From assembly GCA_903834765.1 (NCBI GenBank), contig CAILKE010000041.1, forward strand, positions 1 to 52,315: 52,315 bases of DNA, written 5' to 3'. Source of the stretch: an uncultured Bacteroidota bacterium (lineage in GTDB: Bacteria > Bacteroidota > Bacteroidia > B-17B0 > Aurantibacillaceae). Both the position numbers and the translations under genes were made by a program. How positions within the stretch are numbered: the stretch's first letter is position 1; every line of letters begins with the position of its first letter. Below are positions 7,439 through 14,457 of this stretch, piece after piece. A model generated the notes under the pieces. That model searched no databases. It was not told the origin of the DNA and saw nothing but the letters and a program-made list of their open reading frames with translations.

Positions 7439-8962
7439 TTATTTTGCGAATTGTGTTATGTCCATTTGTTTAAGTAAAGCAATAATCACATCTACAACAA
7501 TACTGTTTCCCGCTTGACGATACATTTGTGTGTCGCTAACTTTAATTTTAAAATCATCACCAAAACCCATAAGTCGCAAACATTCTTTTGGTGTGAGTTT
7601 CCTGATTTTTCCTTTATTGTGTGTAACGTAATTATCAACTCCAGCCCGGTGCATCTTGTGCATTGTTTGCAGAAGTGGTCTTGCTATTTCTAAATCCGTT
7701 TTAGTACTTGTCTTGAAATTTTTTGTTCCACCTGCTAAAACATAATTTCTTACTTTGTCGGAGAGATAATATTTTTCTTCAACCTTACTTACATCAAAAA
7801 TGAATTCATCAAACTCGTTTTCTTCAGCTTCCTTAAAAACAAAATCGCCATGCCAATTAAATTGTTGGTTTGCTTTTTGGCACAGCATTACATCACCGTT
7901 TATCTGTGTGTATCGCTTTGTTTTATTCTTGGAACTCGTTACGAATTTGATTCCTTTTTCCTTCAAAAAATATTTTGACCCTTTGTAATCCTCCAAAAAA
8001 TCTTGCATCGTATGTTCAAGTTTTATTTTGGTTGGGAATTCAAAATTTATTTTGTGGTCTTTGAAGCCAACACAAAAAATTCTTTCTCTATGTTGAGGAA
8101 TTCCATAGTCCTTGCTGTTAAGAATTTTTGAAAAAATATTATAACCTAATTCATGAAAAACATCTTGAACAATTTTCCATGTTTTTCCGTTGTCGTGATT
8201 GGTTAAACCTTTAACATTTTCATAAATGAAAACCTTCGGTTGTGTTTCATCAACAATTCTTGCAAAATCATAAAATAAAGTTCCTCTAATGTCTGCAAGT
8301 CCTTTACGTTTACCAACCATAGAAAATGCTTGGCAAGGACTGCCTCCCATTAGAATGTCAACTTTACCTTTGTATTTTTTTGCAGAAAATGTTGTTACAT
8401 CGTCATGCCAGTCACTTGCCGCTATTTCATAGTTAGCAAAATAACTTTGCTTTACATGAGGGTCAATGTCTCCAGCAAATGCGATTGAATGGTTTAATTT
8501 AAGTCTTTTAAAAGCAGCTTCTGCAGCACCAATTCCGCTAAACAAAGTCCCTATTCTAATTTGTCCTTCAGGTTTTGAAAACGTTTTTGTTCTCCAGTCA
8601 TCAACATTGAACAAATCAGGGTTGTCTTCTAAGATGTTGAGATTGTCGGATGTTCCGTTAATTTTTGACTTGCTGTAATATTTTACTTTTTGTTCTGCCA
8701 AAGTAAAAACTGTAGTATCAAGATTTTTTTCATAAACACTTTTCGCAAATTTTTCACTTATTATTTCCTTTTCCATTTCGGAAATATTAAGGTTGAAAAC
8801 CTTACACAGTTTTGGTAGACGTTTCAAGTCAAACTCTCGTTTACCATTCTCCACTTTACTAAGGTTTGCAGTGTCCATTTGCAACTTTGTCGCAAGTTGC
8901 GTTAGAGTGAAACCTTTTTGATTTCTTAAGTCCTTCAAATATTGTCCAAATGTGTCTTGCAT
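7439..8962 (-). CDS. C5-cytosine DNA methyltransferase fused to an N-terminal HTH regulator
   Basis: Residues 5 to 65 are an XRE-type helix-turn-helix (FTLTQLATKLQMDTANLSKVENGKREF). From about 135 the m5C methyltransferase motifs follow in order: I RIGTLFSGIGAAEAAF, IV GGSPCQAFSMVGKRKGL with the catalytic PCQ cysteine, VI ENVKGL, VIII around QHRERIFCVGF, then a variable target-recognition region, and IX/X as KLTPKECLRLMGF and QAGNSIVVDVI. At 507 aa it exceeds the usual 330 to 430 because of the HTH. Such fusions, as in M.SsoII/M.EcoRII-type enzymes, repress their own promoter and so time restriction after entry into a new host. A dyad just upstream of the start fits this. It is co-transcribed with the HNH gene and lies between two attC-like sites, as a movable restriction-modification cassette. 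Confidence 0.93.
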   Translation of the reverse strand: MQDTFGQYLKDLRNQKGFTLTQLATKLQMDTANLSKVENGKREFDLKRLPKLCKVFNLNISEMEKEIISEKFAKSVYEKNLDTTVFTLAEQKVKYYSKSKINGTSDNLNILEDNPDLFNVDDWRTKTFSKPEGQIRIGTLFSGIGAAEAAFKRLKLNHSIAFAGDIDPHVKQSYFANYEIAASDWHDDVTTFSAKKYKGKVDILMGGSPCQAFSMVGKRKGLADIRGTLFYDFARIVDETQPKVFIYENVKGLTNHDNGKTWKIVQDVFHELGYNIFSKILNSKDYGIPQHRERIFCVGFKDHKINFEFPTKIKLEHTMQDFLEDYKGSKYFLKEKGIKFVTSSKNKTKRYTQINGDVMLCQKANQQFNWHGDFVFKEAEENEFDEFIFDVSKVEEKYYLSDKVRNYVLAGGTKNFKTSTKTDLEIARPLLQTMHKMHRAGVDNYVTHNKGKIRKLTPKECLRLMGFGDDFKIKVSDTQMYRQAGNSIVVDVIIALLKQMDITQFAK

Positions 8963-8971
8963 ATAGCTGAG

Positions 8972-8988
8972 TTGTCAGTTTATGACAA
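8972..8988. promoter_or_regulatory. Candidate operator dyad of the HTH-methyltransferase
   Basis: TTGTCA GTTTA TGACAA is a perfect 6-bp dyad with a 5-bp spacer, centred about 18 bp upstream of the methyltransferase ATG at 8962. XRE-type regulators of restriction-modification systems bind such short dyads near their own start. Assignment is by position and symmetry only. Confidence 0.5.
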
Positions 8989-9201
8989 AAGTATGGAATC
9001 CGACTTTTAGTATTAGAATTCTTTCAAGATAGTTTTCAACAAAAACATGTCGAAACTTTTTTCCGCTGTCTTTGCGCGGTTGGGCAAAATTTAATGTGGT
9101 GTTTTTTGTGTCGGCAAGTGTGTTGGGAAACACCTCTTTTAATTTTGCGAAGTGTCGGCTGTTAACATTTTTATGTCTGTGTTTTGTCGTCTGCAAGCAT
9201 T

Positions 9202-9291
9202 GGCTATAACTACCATATAGTCGCTACTTTATAGCGCATATTTGTCATATTTTGCAATATATGCGCTATAAAGTAGCGCATAGTTATAATG
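9202..9291 (-). other. attC-like site with a perfect 20-bp stem
   Basis: Arms CGCTACTTTATAGCGCATAT (9222-9241) and its exact complement (9259-9278) surround a 17-nt loop. Outside them lie GGCTATAACTA (9202) and TAGTTATAATG (9281), which read on the minus strand as a TATAAC box and a GTTATAGCC box. Size (about 90 bp) and layout match the other attC-like sites, though the stem is more perfect. It lies 3' of the kinase/49-aa unit and upstream of the restriction-modification unit. The 8989-9201 flank is gene-free. The hairpin could also terminate the kinase transcript. Confidence 0.6.
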
Positions 9292-9304
9292 TAAATATAT
9301 AGCA

Positions 9305-9454
9305 TTAAGGGTTAATTTTAACTATTTTTCCTTCTTTTAAAATAACTAATTCGCTATTCATTTTACGTTTAAACTCCAAAAGCTTTTTATAGGCCTTTTC
9401 TAAACCTTTTAATAGCTTTTCCTGATCAATCATATTCTCATTGTCCAATTTCAT
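9305..9454 (-). CDS. Small partner protein of the zeta-like kinase (49 aa)
   Basis: The frame opens at ATG 9454, inside the last 17 bp of the kinase gene, and encodes 49 residues: MKLDNENMIDQEKLLKGLEK, then AYKKLLEFKRKMNSELVILK and EGKIVKINP. It is a charged helix followed by a short strand pair (SELVILKEGKIVKI). The overlap suggests translational coupling. In Bacteroidota, zeta-like kinases are often accompanied by such tiny genes, and an antitoxin role is plausible but unproven. Unlike the epsilon antitoxin of epsilon-zeta systems it is downstream and much shorter. Confidence 0.7.
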   Translation of the reverse strand: MKLDNENMIDQEKLLKGLEKAYKKLLEFKRKMNSELVILKEGKIVKINP

Positions 9455-10025
9455 GATATACCTTTTTTAACAAGTTAAATGTAAGCGCATCTTCTACTTT
9501 AATTTCTTGATTTATTTTTTTTGTTGCCATTAAGTGATGTATTCCTTCTGAATTATCAAATAGCAGGGCTTCATCAACGACATCTAAATAAATATTAAAT
9601 AAATTAGAAATGCCATTTTTATACCTTCGTTCTATTACATCGTCATCTATATAATGCCCTCCTTCTATTACCCTTGTTTTAACCCTTTCTTTGGCTAAAT
9701 TAATAGTTTGTAACCAAAAAAATAAAACAGTTACTGTATAGCCTTGCTCTTGTGCAGTTAAAATTAAATTTTTATAGCTTTTTGTAGCTAATGTTGTTTC
9801 AAATGCAAAAGTTTCGTTTTGATGTAATAATTCTTTAATTCTTTTTAGCATAATTCTTCCAGCTTCAAATGATACTTTGTCCGGCTGAAACGGGGATAAT
9901 CCTCTTGCAATTTCATCAGCATTTACAAATTCTTGACAATTTAAAATTTCGGGTAATATTGTAAAAGATGCCGTTGTTTTACCAGCTCCATTACAGCCCG
10001 AAATAATGTAAAGATGTTTGTTCAT
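9438..10025 (-). CDS. Zeta-toxin-like P-loop kinase
   Basis: The 195-aa protein opens MNKHLYIISGCNGAGKTTAS with a Walker A motif at residues 10 to 17. It continues with EFVNADEIARGLSPFQPD and FAFETTLATKSYKNLILTA, the ET/F..E pattern typical of zeta toxins that phosphorylate UDP-N-acetylglucosamine, and a lid-like segment with RVKTRVIEGGHYIDDDVIERRY. Proper zeta toxins are about 270 aa; this shorter form is the frequent Bacteroidota zeta toxin family, for which toxicity is rarely shown. It starts 50 bp after the recombinase frame ends and overlaps the 49-aa gene. It would be the recombinase-proximal unit of the array. Confidence 0.85.
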   Translation of the reverse strand: MNKHLYIISGCNGAGKTTASFTILPEILNCQEFVNADEIARGLSPFQPDKVSFEAGRIMLKRIKELLHQNETFAFETTLATKSYKNLILTAQEQGYTVTVLFFWLQTINLAKERVKTRVIEGGHYIDDDVIERRYKNGISNLFNIYLDVVDEALLFDNSEGIHHLMATKKINQEIKVEDALTFNLLKKVYHEIGQ

Positions 10026-10075
10026 TTAACAAATATAATTAAATAAATTTTAAATAAGATCTATACTATTTGATA

Positions 10076-10696
10076 TTACATATCATCAAAAGGACTTTTG
10101 ATATGTTGTATGCTTTTGGTACTCACATGGGTATATATTTCGGTTGTTGTACTTCTGCTATGTCCCAATATCTCTTGTATGTATCTCAAATCAGTACCCT
10201 GCTCCAATAAATGAGTAGCGTAACTATGCCTTAACCAATGTAAACTTACTGGTTTATGTATTTCACATTTAGCAATAGCTTGTTTTAACACTTGTTGTAA
10301 GCTTCTTGCATCATACATAGTTCCCTTTGCCTGCCCTTCAAATAAATATATAGAAGGCTTATAAATAGCATAATAATTTCTAAGCATAGCAATTGTCTTT
10401 TCGCTTAGTGGAGCTATCCTATCTTTTCGGCCTTTGGCTTGTTTTATCATTAACACATGTCGGTTACTATTTATGTGCTCTGGTTTTAATTGCAATAATT
10501 CGCCACACCTCAAGCCGCAAGCGTAAATTAAACTTAGCATGGCTTTGTGTTTAATATTGCCATGTGCGTTTAGTATTAATTTTATTTCCTCTTTACTCAA
10601 AACATTAGGTAATAGTTTTTGGGTTTTTGGCCGATGAATTAATTCGGGCTGTAATTGTTTATTTTCAACGCTTCTAAAAAATAATTTTACAGCATT
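10076..10696 (-). pseudogene. XerD-like tyrosine recombinase, C-terminal catalytic part (disrupted)
   Basis: The frame is open from the insertion boundary at 10696 (NAVKLFFRSVENKQLQ...) to the stop at 10076; an internal TTG at 10600 could start a shorter protein. All catalytic residues are present: Arg in ACGLRCGELL, Lys in AKGRKDR, HWLRHSYATHLL (HxxR), GHSRSTTTEIYTHVS with the second His and the Tyr nucleophile. The end KSPFDDM resembles the SPLD/SPFD tail of integron integrases and related Bacteroidota recombinases, but the extra helix between the Lys and HxxR motifs that defines IntI is absent. The N-terminal half lies at 10962-11501. Joining the two by removing 10697-10988 gives one continuous frame. 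The gene is therefore inactive as it stands unless the halves complement each other. Confidence 0.85.
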
Positions 10697-10959
10697 AACC
10701 CCGTAGGATTAAAATATTTGCGAAGCCTATTCTTGATATAAATTTTTCCATTCCCGGATTTTAAATATTTTTCTCTTCTTGTAGCATCTTTTTGATTTAA
10801 ACATGCTTCAAAATATAGTAATTTTAAAGGTCTTCTATCTTTTGTGGAGTTTACTAAGCCATTTTCATGCGCTATTAATCTTTGCTTTAGATTACTTGAA
10901 TATCCGGTATAAAAAAGACCATCTTTCTCACTTATCAGCACGTATACATAAAAAAACAT
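10687..10959 (-). CDS. GIY-YIG endonuclease inside the split recombinase
   Basis: The 90-aa protein MFFYVYVLISEKDGLFYTGY has the GIY-YIG core as YVYVLIS...FYTGYSSNLKQRLIAHENG, with the conserved Arg in LKQRL, then TKDRRPLKLLYFEACLNQKDATRREKYLKSGNGK. This is the small stand-alone UvrC-N/YhbQ-like type, single-domain nucleases that nick or cut DNA. Its last codons (NPTGLML) are encoded by the terminal inverted repeat, and its stop lies 10 bp into host recombinase sequence. The ATG is only 3 bp after the truncated recombinase stop, so it may be translated from recombinase mRNA. Its placement inside a small inverted-repeat element suggests it takes part in the element's movement, by analogy with homing endonucleases. 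Confidence 0.88.
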   Translation of the reverse strand: MFFYVYVLISEKDGLFYTGYSSNLKQRLIAHENGLVNSTKDRRPLKLLYFEACLNQKDATRREKYLKSGNGKIYIKNRLRKYFNPTGLML

Positions 10960-10988
10960 AATTATATAGATTTTAATCCAACGGGGTG
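10697..10988 (-). mobile_element. 292-bp GIY-YIG mini-element with terminal inverted repeats
   Basis: The ends TTAACCCCGTAGGATTAAAA (10695-10714) and TTTTAATCCAACGGGGTGAA (10971-10990) are inverted repeats matching at 18 of 20 positions. Deleting 10697-10988 rejoins GTT (Val190 counted from ATG 11558) to AAT GCT GTA AAA and restores an uninterrupted recombinase (..YQNQIVNAVKLFFRS..), so the boundaries are defined to within 2 to 4 bp. The target reads TTAA. A TTAA/TGAA pair at the ends could be a mutated 4-bp duplication, or there may be none. The only gene inside is the GIY-YIG nuclease; no DDE or HUH transposase is present. Confidence 0.75.
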
Positions 10989-11501
10989 AACAATTTGATT
11001 TTGATAAGAGGCCGAATAATGGTTTGCTAAAATGTAGTCGTTATTAAAATTAATGAGGTCTTCATTAGTAATGTCGTTCATGTTTTTAGAAGCGTAATAC
11101 CTCAAAAAGGTTTGTATCGCATCTATATATGTTCCAATGGTACTTTCGCTATAGCGCTTGCTTTGTAGCCAGTACTTAAATTGCTTTATCTTTTCTTTTT
11201 GAGTTTGGTTCAAGTCGGGTAGGGCATCTGTTGGCTTTTTTAGGTTGAGTGGGCGAGGTATTATTACATCGTCGTAATTATTTACGATATTAATTTGCAC
11301 ATCATTATCCCTAAATACATGTTTTATTGAGTTCACAGCTTCTGGATAATAACCTATGTGCCAACTTTTTACTGTTTGGCTCCATTTAACACCAGGCAAG
11401 GTTTTTACAAGCTCAATGGCTTTAGCATCATAATTAAATTTCATAAATAACTGCACTCGGCTGTTATGCAGCGCATGCTCAATATTAATTTCTTTTATCA
11501 T
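10962..11501 (-). pseudogene. XerD-like tyrosine recombinase, N-terminal part (disrupted)
   Basis: Most likely start is ATG 11501 (MIKEINIEHALHNSRVQLFM), with an upstream ATG at 11558 possible. Residues 1 to about 75 form a small domain with KTLPGVKWSQTVKSWHIGY, a pattern found at the N-terminus of some Bacteroidota recombinases. Then comes the SAM-like core-binding domain (EKIKQFKYWLQSKRYSESTIGTYIDAI...). The last eight residues, HPVGLKSI and stop, derive from the inserted element's inverted repeat and not from the recombinase. With the C-terminal part at 10076-10696 the intact protein would be about 377 aa. It stands at the head of the cassette-like array and reads in the same direction. 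Confidence 0.85.
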
Positions 11502-11648
11502 AAACCAAAGTTCATTAAAAATAGAGCAACTGCTTGCTATATTTTGTAGCAATACCAATTAGGGTAAAATAGCGTTTGCTATAAGCAGATGGGACTATTC
11601 CTATTTTTATAGAGCTGTTGTAATAAATGTATACACGCTTGTGTAATT

Positions 11649-11890
11649 GTACCTCACGACCAGTCCACGTTTGCATCACTACTAGTGCACTTGTGCATCA
11701 CTACTAGTGCACTTGTGCATCACGACCAGTCTACTTGTGCATCACGACTAGTTCACTTGTGCATCACGACTAGTTCACTTGTACATCACGACTAGTCCAC
11801 ATGTACATTACCACCAGTCCACGTGTACCTCACGACTATTGCACTTGTGCACCACGACTAGTGCACTTGTACCTCACGACTAGTTGCGGT
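11649..11890. repeat. 22-bp minisatellite, 11 units
   Basis: Eleven units of exactly 22 bp without spacers, consensus about GTGCATCACGACTAGTNCAC followed by TT. Units differ at a few positions (GTAC/GTGC at the start, ACTAGT/ACCAGT in the core). The ACTAGT and GTGCAC words are themselves palindromic. No gene covers it, and 22 bp is not a codon multiple. It fills part of the 970-bp gene-free gap between the recombinase and the OmpA-family gene. The flank 11559-11648 shows nothing recognisable. Confidence 0.92.
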
Positions 11891-11981
11891 GTATTCGAAC
11901 TATAATTGTTTTGCGTTTCAGTCACTTCGCGTTTAGTCAAGCTCAGGAAAAGAGTAGCGAGCTACGAGTGTATCGAAAAGG

Positions 11982-12333
11982 GCTTTTTTAATGGGTTATC
12001 GTTCTCGATACAGCGCAAAAGATACAGCGCTTACTCGAACTGACTGATATTTAAAGAGGCAGAATTTTTTACTCGAATAGACTGCGATTTGCTTTGTTAA
12101 TGGGTTATCGTTCTCGATACAGCGCAAAAGATGCAGCGCTTAGTCGAACAGACTGAGAATTGCTTTTTTAATGGCTTATCGTTCTCGATACAGCGCAAAA
12201 GATACAGCGCTTACTCGAACTGACTGAAATTTAAAGAGGCAGAATTTTTTACTCGAACAGACTGCGATTTGCTTTGTTAATGGGTTATCGTTCTCGATAC
12301 AGCGCAAAAGATACAGCGCTTACTCGAACTGAC
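11982..12333. repeat. 180-bp higher-order tandem repeat
   Basis: The word ATGG(G/C)TTATCGTTCTCGATA occurs at 11991, 12100, 12171 and 12280, with spacings of 109, 71 and 109 bp. The true period is therefore 180 bp made of a long and a short sub-unit. Each copy continues CAGCGCAAAAGATACAGCGC, then a TACTCGAACTGACTGA-type tail; the long sub-unit adds AAGAGGCAGAATTTTTTACT. Copies are over 95 percent alike by eye. The remaining 12334-12527 has no gene and a weak TGGTTAA/TTAACCA hairpin at about 12479-12507. Confidence 0.9.
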
Positions 12334-12527
12334 ATTGAATTAGATAAGTGGTCTACTTAATAAAAAAAGAGAGGCATGATTCATCATTTCTAAAGGATAA
12401 AATATTACTGCGTCTTTAATCCTGAAGAAAGTTCTGAATGACCGCAAAATTACTTTTTTAGCCAGCCTCCTTTTTTTGTGGTTAACATACTGTTGTTTAA
12501 TTAACCATTATCGTTTTATATAGGCTC

Positions 12528-14453
12528 TTAATTTATTTTTTTTGCCATGTTCGATCCGTTTATCTTTGTTGCTTTAAATTCGGTTCTTCTGTTTTGTTGA
12601 TGCTCTAGTTCTGTACAATATACTCCATTTGTGCAGTGATTTACTAATTGACTTTCGCCGTAACCTTTCCATGTTAAACGCTTTGCATCTATTCCTCTAG
12701 ATACGAGGTAACCTACAGCTGCCTTTGCACGCTTATCAGATAATACCAAATTATATTGATCGCCAGCTCTCGAATCGGTGTGTGAACTCATTTCTATATG
12801 GAGTTTAGGATTATCATTTAAAACTTGCACCACACGATCCAACTCTTTAGCAGCATCAGGTCTGATGGCCCATTTATCCAAATCGTAATAAATGTTTTCC
12901 AGCACTATCGGTTTTTCAATAACAATTTGATCTAACTCGAAATTAGCTGTAAAATTTTCCGAAATCTTTTTCCCAATCAAATTAATGGCTATTGGCTGAG
13001 TGATGATGAAATACATAGGTTTACTTGCTTTTATTAAATAATTGCATTTAGCATTTAATTTGGCTTTATAAGTTCCAGATCTATTCGTTAATAAAGTTTC
13101 TTTTGTATTTTCAGTTATATTTTGAATTTCAATTATTGCAGAATCTATAACTATACTTGGTCTTCCTTTTTGATTAACGTAACCAGACACAAAAAATGTA
13201 GGATCGTTTTTGGTAATTTCAAAAATCTTATCATCCGATCCTCTATTAGATGAAAGATACCCTGTTTTATCATCATCACTTAATACATAAGCAAAATCAT
13301 CTTTAGATGTATTTAAAGGATAGTTTAAGTTTTCTACCTGCAACCATTTTGTGCCATCAAAAGAACTCATAAATACATCTAAGCCTCCTAAGTTATTATG
13401 CGCATTTGATGAAAAATAAAAGGTTCCATCATGATGCATATATGGGAACATTTCGTTACCACCAGTATTAATTACATTTCCTAAATTTTCAGGTTTACTA
13501 TATGTTTTACCATCATATACTGTTTTGTAAATGTCGGTTCCACCGGCACCGCCAGGCATATCCGAAATAAAATATAAGGTTTTGTCGTCGGCAGCAAGAG
13601 ATGGATGTCCGCAAGAATACTCATCACTATTAAATGGTAATTCAGTAAGATTGGTCCAATTAGTACCTATTAATTCTGCTCTGTATAACTTTAAGTTATT
13701 TTCGCCCTTCGAACTTTTTATCAATTTTCTTTTCTTGTAATTACTTCTTGTAAAATAAACCACATCGCCTGATTTATTAAAACAAGCAGGGCCTTCGTGG
13801 TATTGCCCATTCACATTTCCCTTAAGTAACATTGGGCTTAACCATTTACCGTTTTCATCTTTTTGAGAAAAATAAATATCCAAATACGAACGACCTGTCC
13901 AGTTTGATGTATTAGAATTTTTAAAAGTTACTTTATCTCCCGTAAACATGATGCCATCTTTATAGGGTACTTGGGCAAACACAGTTGCCATTTCAGGCAT
14001 GTTCACTTCTTTAATGGTATATAAAGAAGTATCTTTTTTAAAGGAAGCAACAGATTGGCATGAAGACAATAACATTTCTGCTACAAAATCATCCGGAACT
14101 TTGTCAAGGTATTTATTAAACCATCCAGCAGCATCTTTATAATTCTCTTGTCCCATTAACATTTTACCATAGTAAAACATATTTATAGGTTCTGCTTCTG
14201 GTAATTCAACAATTTGAGAAAACCATTTTTCGGCATTAGGTATGTCGTTTACTAAACGATAGGCATTGGCTAATTTTATTTTAGCGTCAGCAGGTTCATC
14301 CTTTTTAGTAAGGTATTTTTCAAAGTTATCGATTGATTTATGATATGCGAAATTATCATAATTTTTAACCCCTTTTTTATACAAACTGTTTGTACAGCTA
14401 CTCAGTAATAAGGTGGTTGCAAGTGTTGAGTATATAATTTTTTTCATCATCAT
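12528..14453 (-). CDS. OmpA-family outer-membrane lipoprotein with TPR and beta-propeller repeats (PorE-like)
   Basis: Start chosen at ATG 14453, 4 bp after the PorP stop; the in-frame ATG at 14513 would overlap PorP. The protein then begins MMMKKIIYSTLATTLLLSSC, a lipoprotein signal with a lipobox. TPR-like repeats follow to about 130, then a WD40/PD40-type propeller (GDVVYFTRSNYKK, LYFISDMPGGAGGTDIY, FYFSSNAHNNLGGLDVFMS), a CNA-B-like domain with TNRSGTYKAKLNA, and a C-terminal OmpA peptidoglycan-binding domain (IYYDLDKWAIRPDAAKELDR, SSHTDSRAGDQYN, NRRTEF). This architecture is that of PorE and related T9SS accessory proteins, which tether PorP-type proteins to peptidoglycan. Last gene of the putative adhesin operon. 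Confidence 0.9.
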   Translation of the reverse strand: MMMKKIIYSTLATTLLLSSCTNSLYKKGVKNYDNFAYHKSIDNFEKYLTKKDEPADAKIKLANAYRLVNDIPNAEKWFSQIVELPEAEPINMFYYGKMLMGQENYKDAAGWFNKYLDKVPDDFVAEMLLSSCQSVASFKKDTSLYTIKEVNMPEMATVFAQVPYKDGIMFTGDKVTFKNSNTSNWTGRSYLDIYFSQKDENGKWLSPMLLKGNVNGQYHEGPACFNKSGDVVYFTRSNYKKRKLIKSSKGENNLKLYRAELIGTNWTNLTELPFNSDEYSCGHPSLAADDKTLYFISDMPGGAGGTDIYKTVYDGKTYSKPENLGNVINTGGNEMFPYMHHDGTFYFSSNAHNNLGGLDVFMSSFDGTKWLQVENLNYPLNTSKDDFAYVLSDDDKTGYLSSNRGSDDKIFEITKNDPTFFVSGYVNQKGRPSIVIDSAIIEIQNITENTKETLLTNRSGTYKAKLNAKCNYLIKASKPMYFIITQPIAINLIGKKISENFTANFELDQIVIEKPIVLENIYYDLDKWAIRPDAAKELDRVVQVLNDNPKLHIEMSSHTDSRAGDQYNLVLSDKRAKAAVGYLVSRGIDAKRLTWKGYGESQLVNHCTNGVYCTELEHQQNRRTEFKATKINGSNMAKKIN

Positions 14454-14457
14454 AATA

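Noticed and set aside
8975-9196. 73-aa coding frame upstream of the methyltransferase
   Set aside because: Composition is unlike a protein, it spans the candidate operator and the edge of the attC-like site, and it has no recognisable motif. Treated as non-coding cassette flank.
10697-10988. Group I intron or intein with a homing endonuclease in the recombinase
   Set aside because: The insert brings its own stop codons into the host frame and has simple inverted-repeat ends. I saw no group I core elements (P, Q, R, S) and no intein splicing motifs, and it is too short for either with this gene inside.
10076-11501. True integron integrase IntI
   Set aside because: The segment between the Lys and HxxR motifs lacks the extra helix that defines IntI, and there is an unrelated N-terminal domain. 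It is better described as XerD-like.
11649-11890. CRISPR array
   Set aside because: The 22-bp units are directly adjacent with no unique spacers, and no cas genes are present. It is a minisatellite.
12479-12507. Terminator of the adhesin operon
   Set aside because: The TGGTTAA/TTAACCA hairpin is only 7 bp and is followed on the minus strand by A residues, not T residues.
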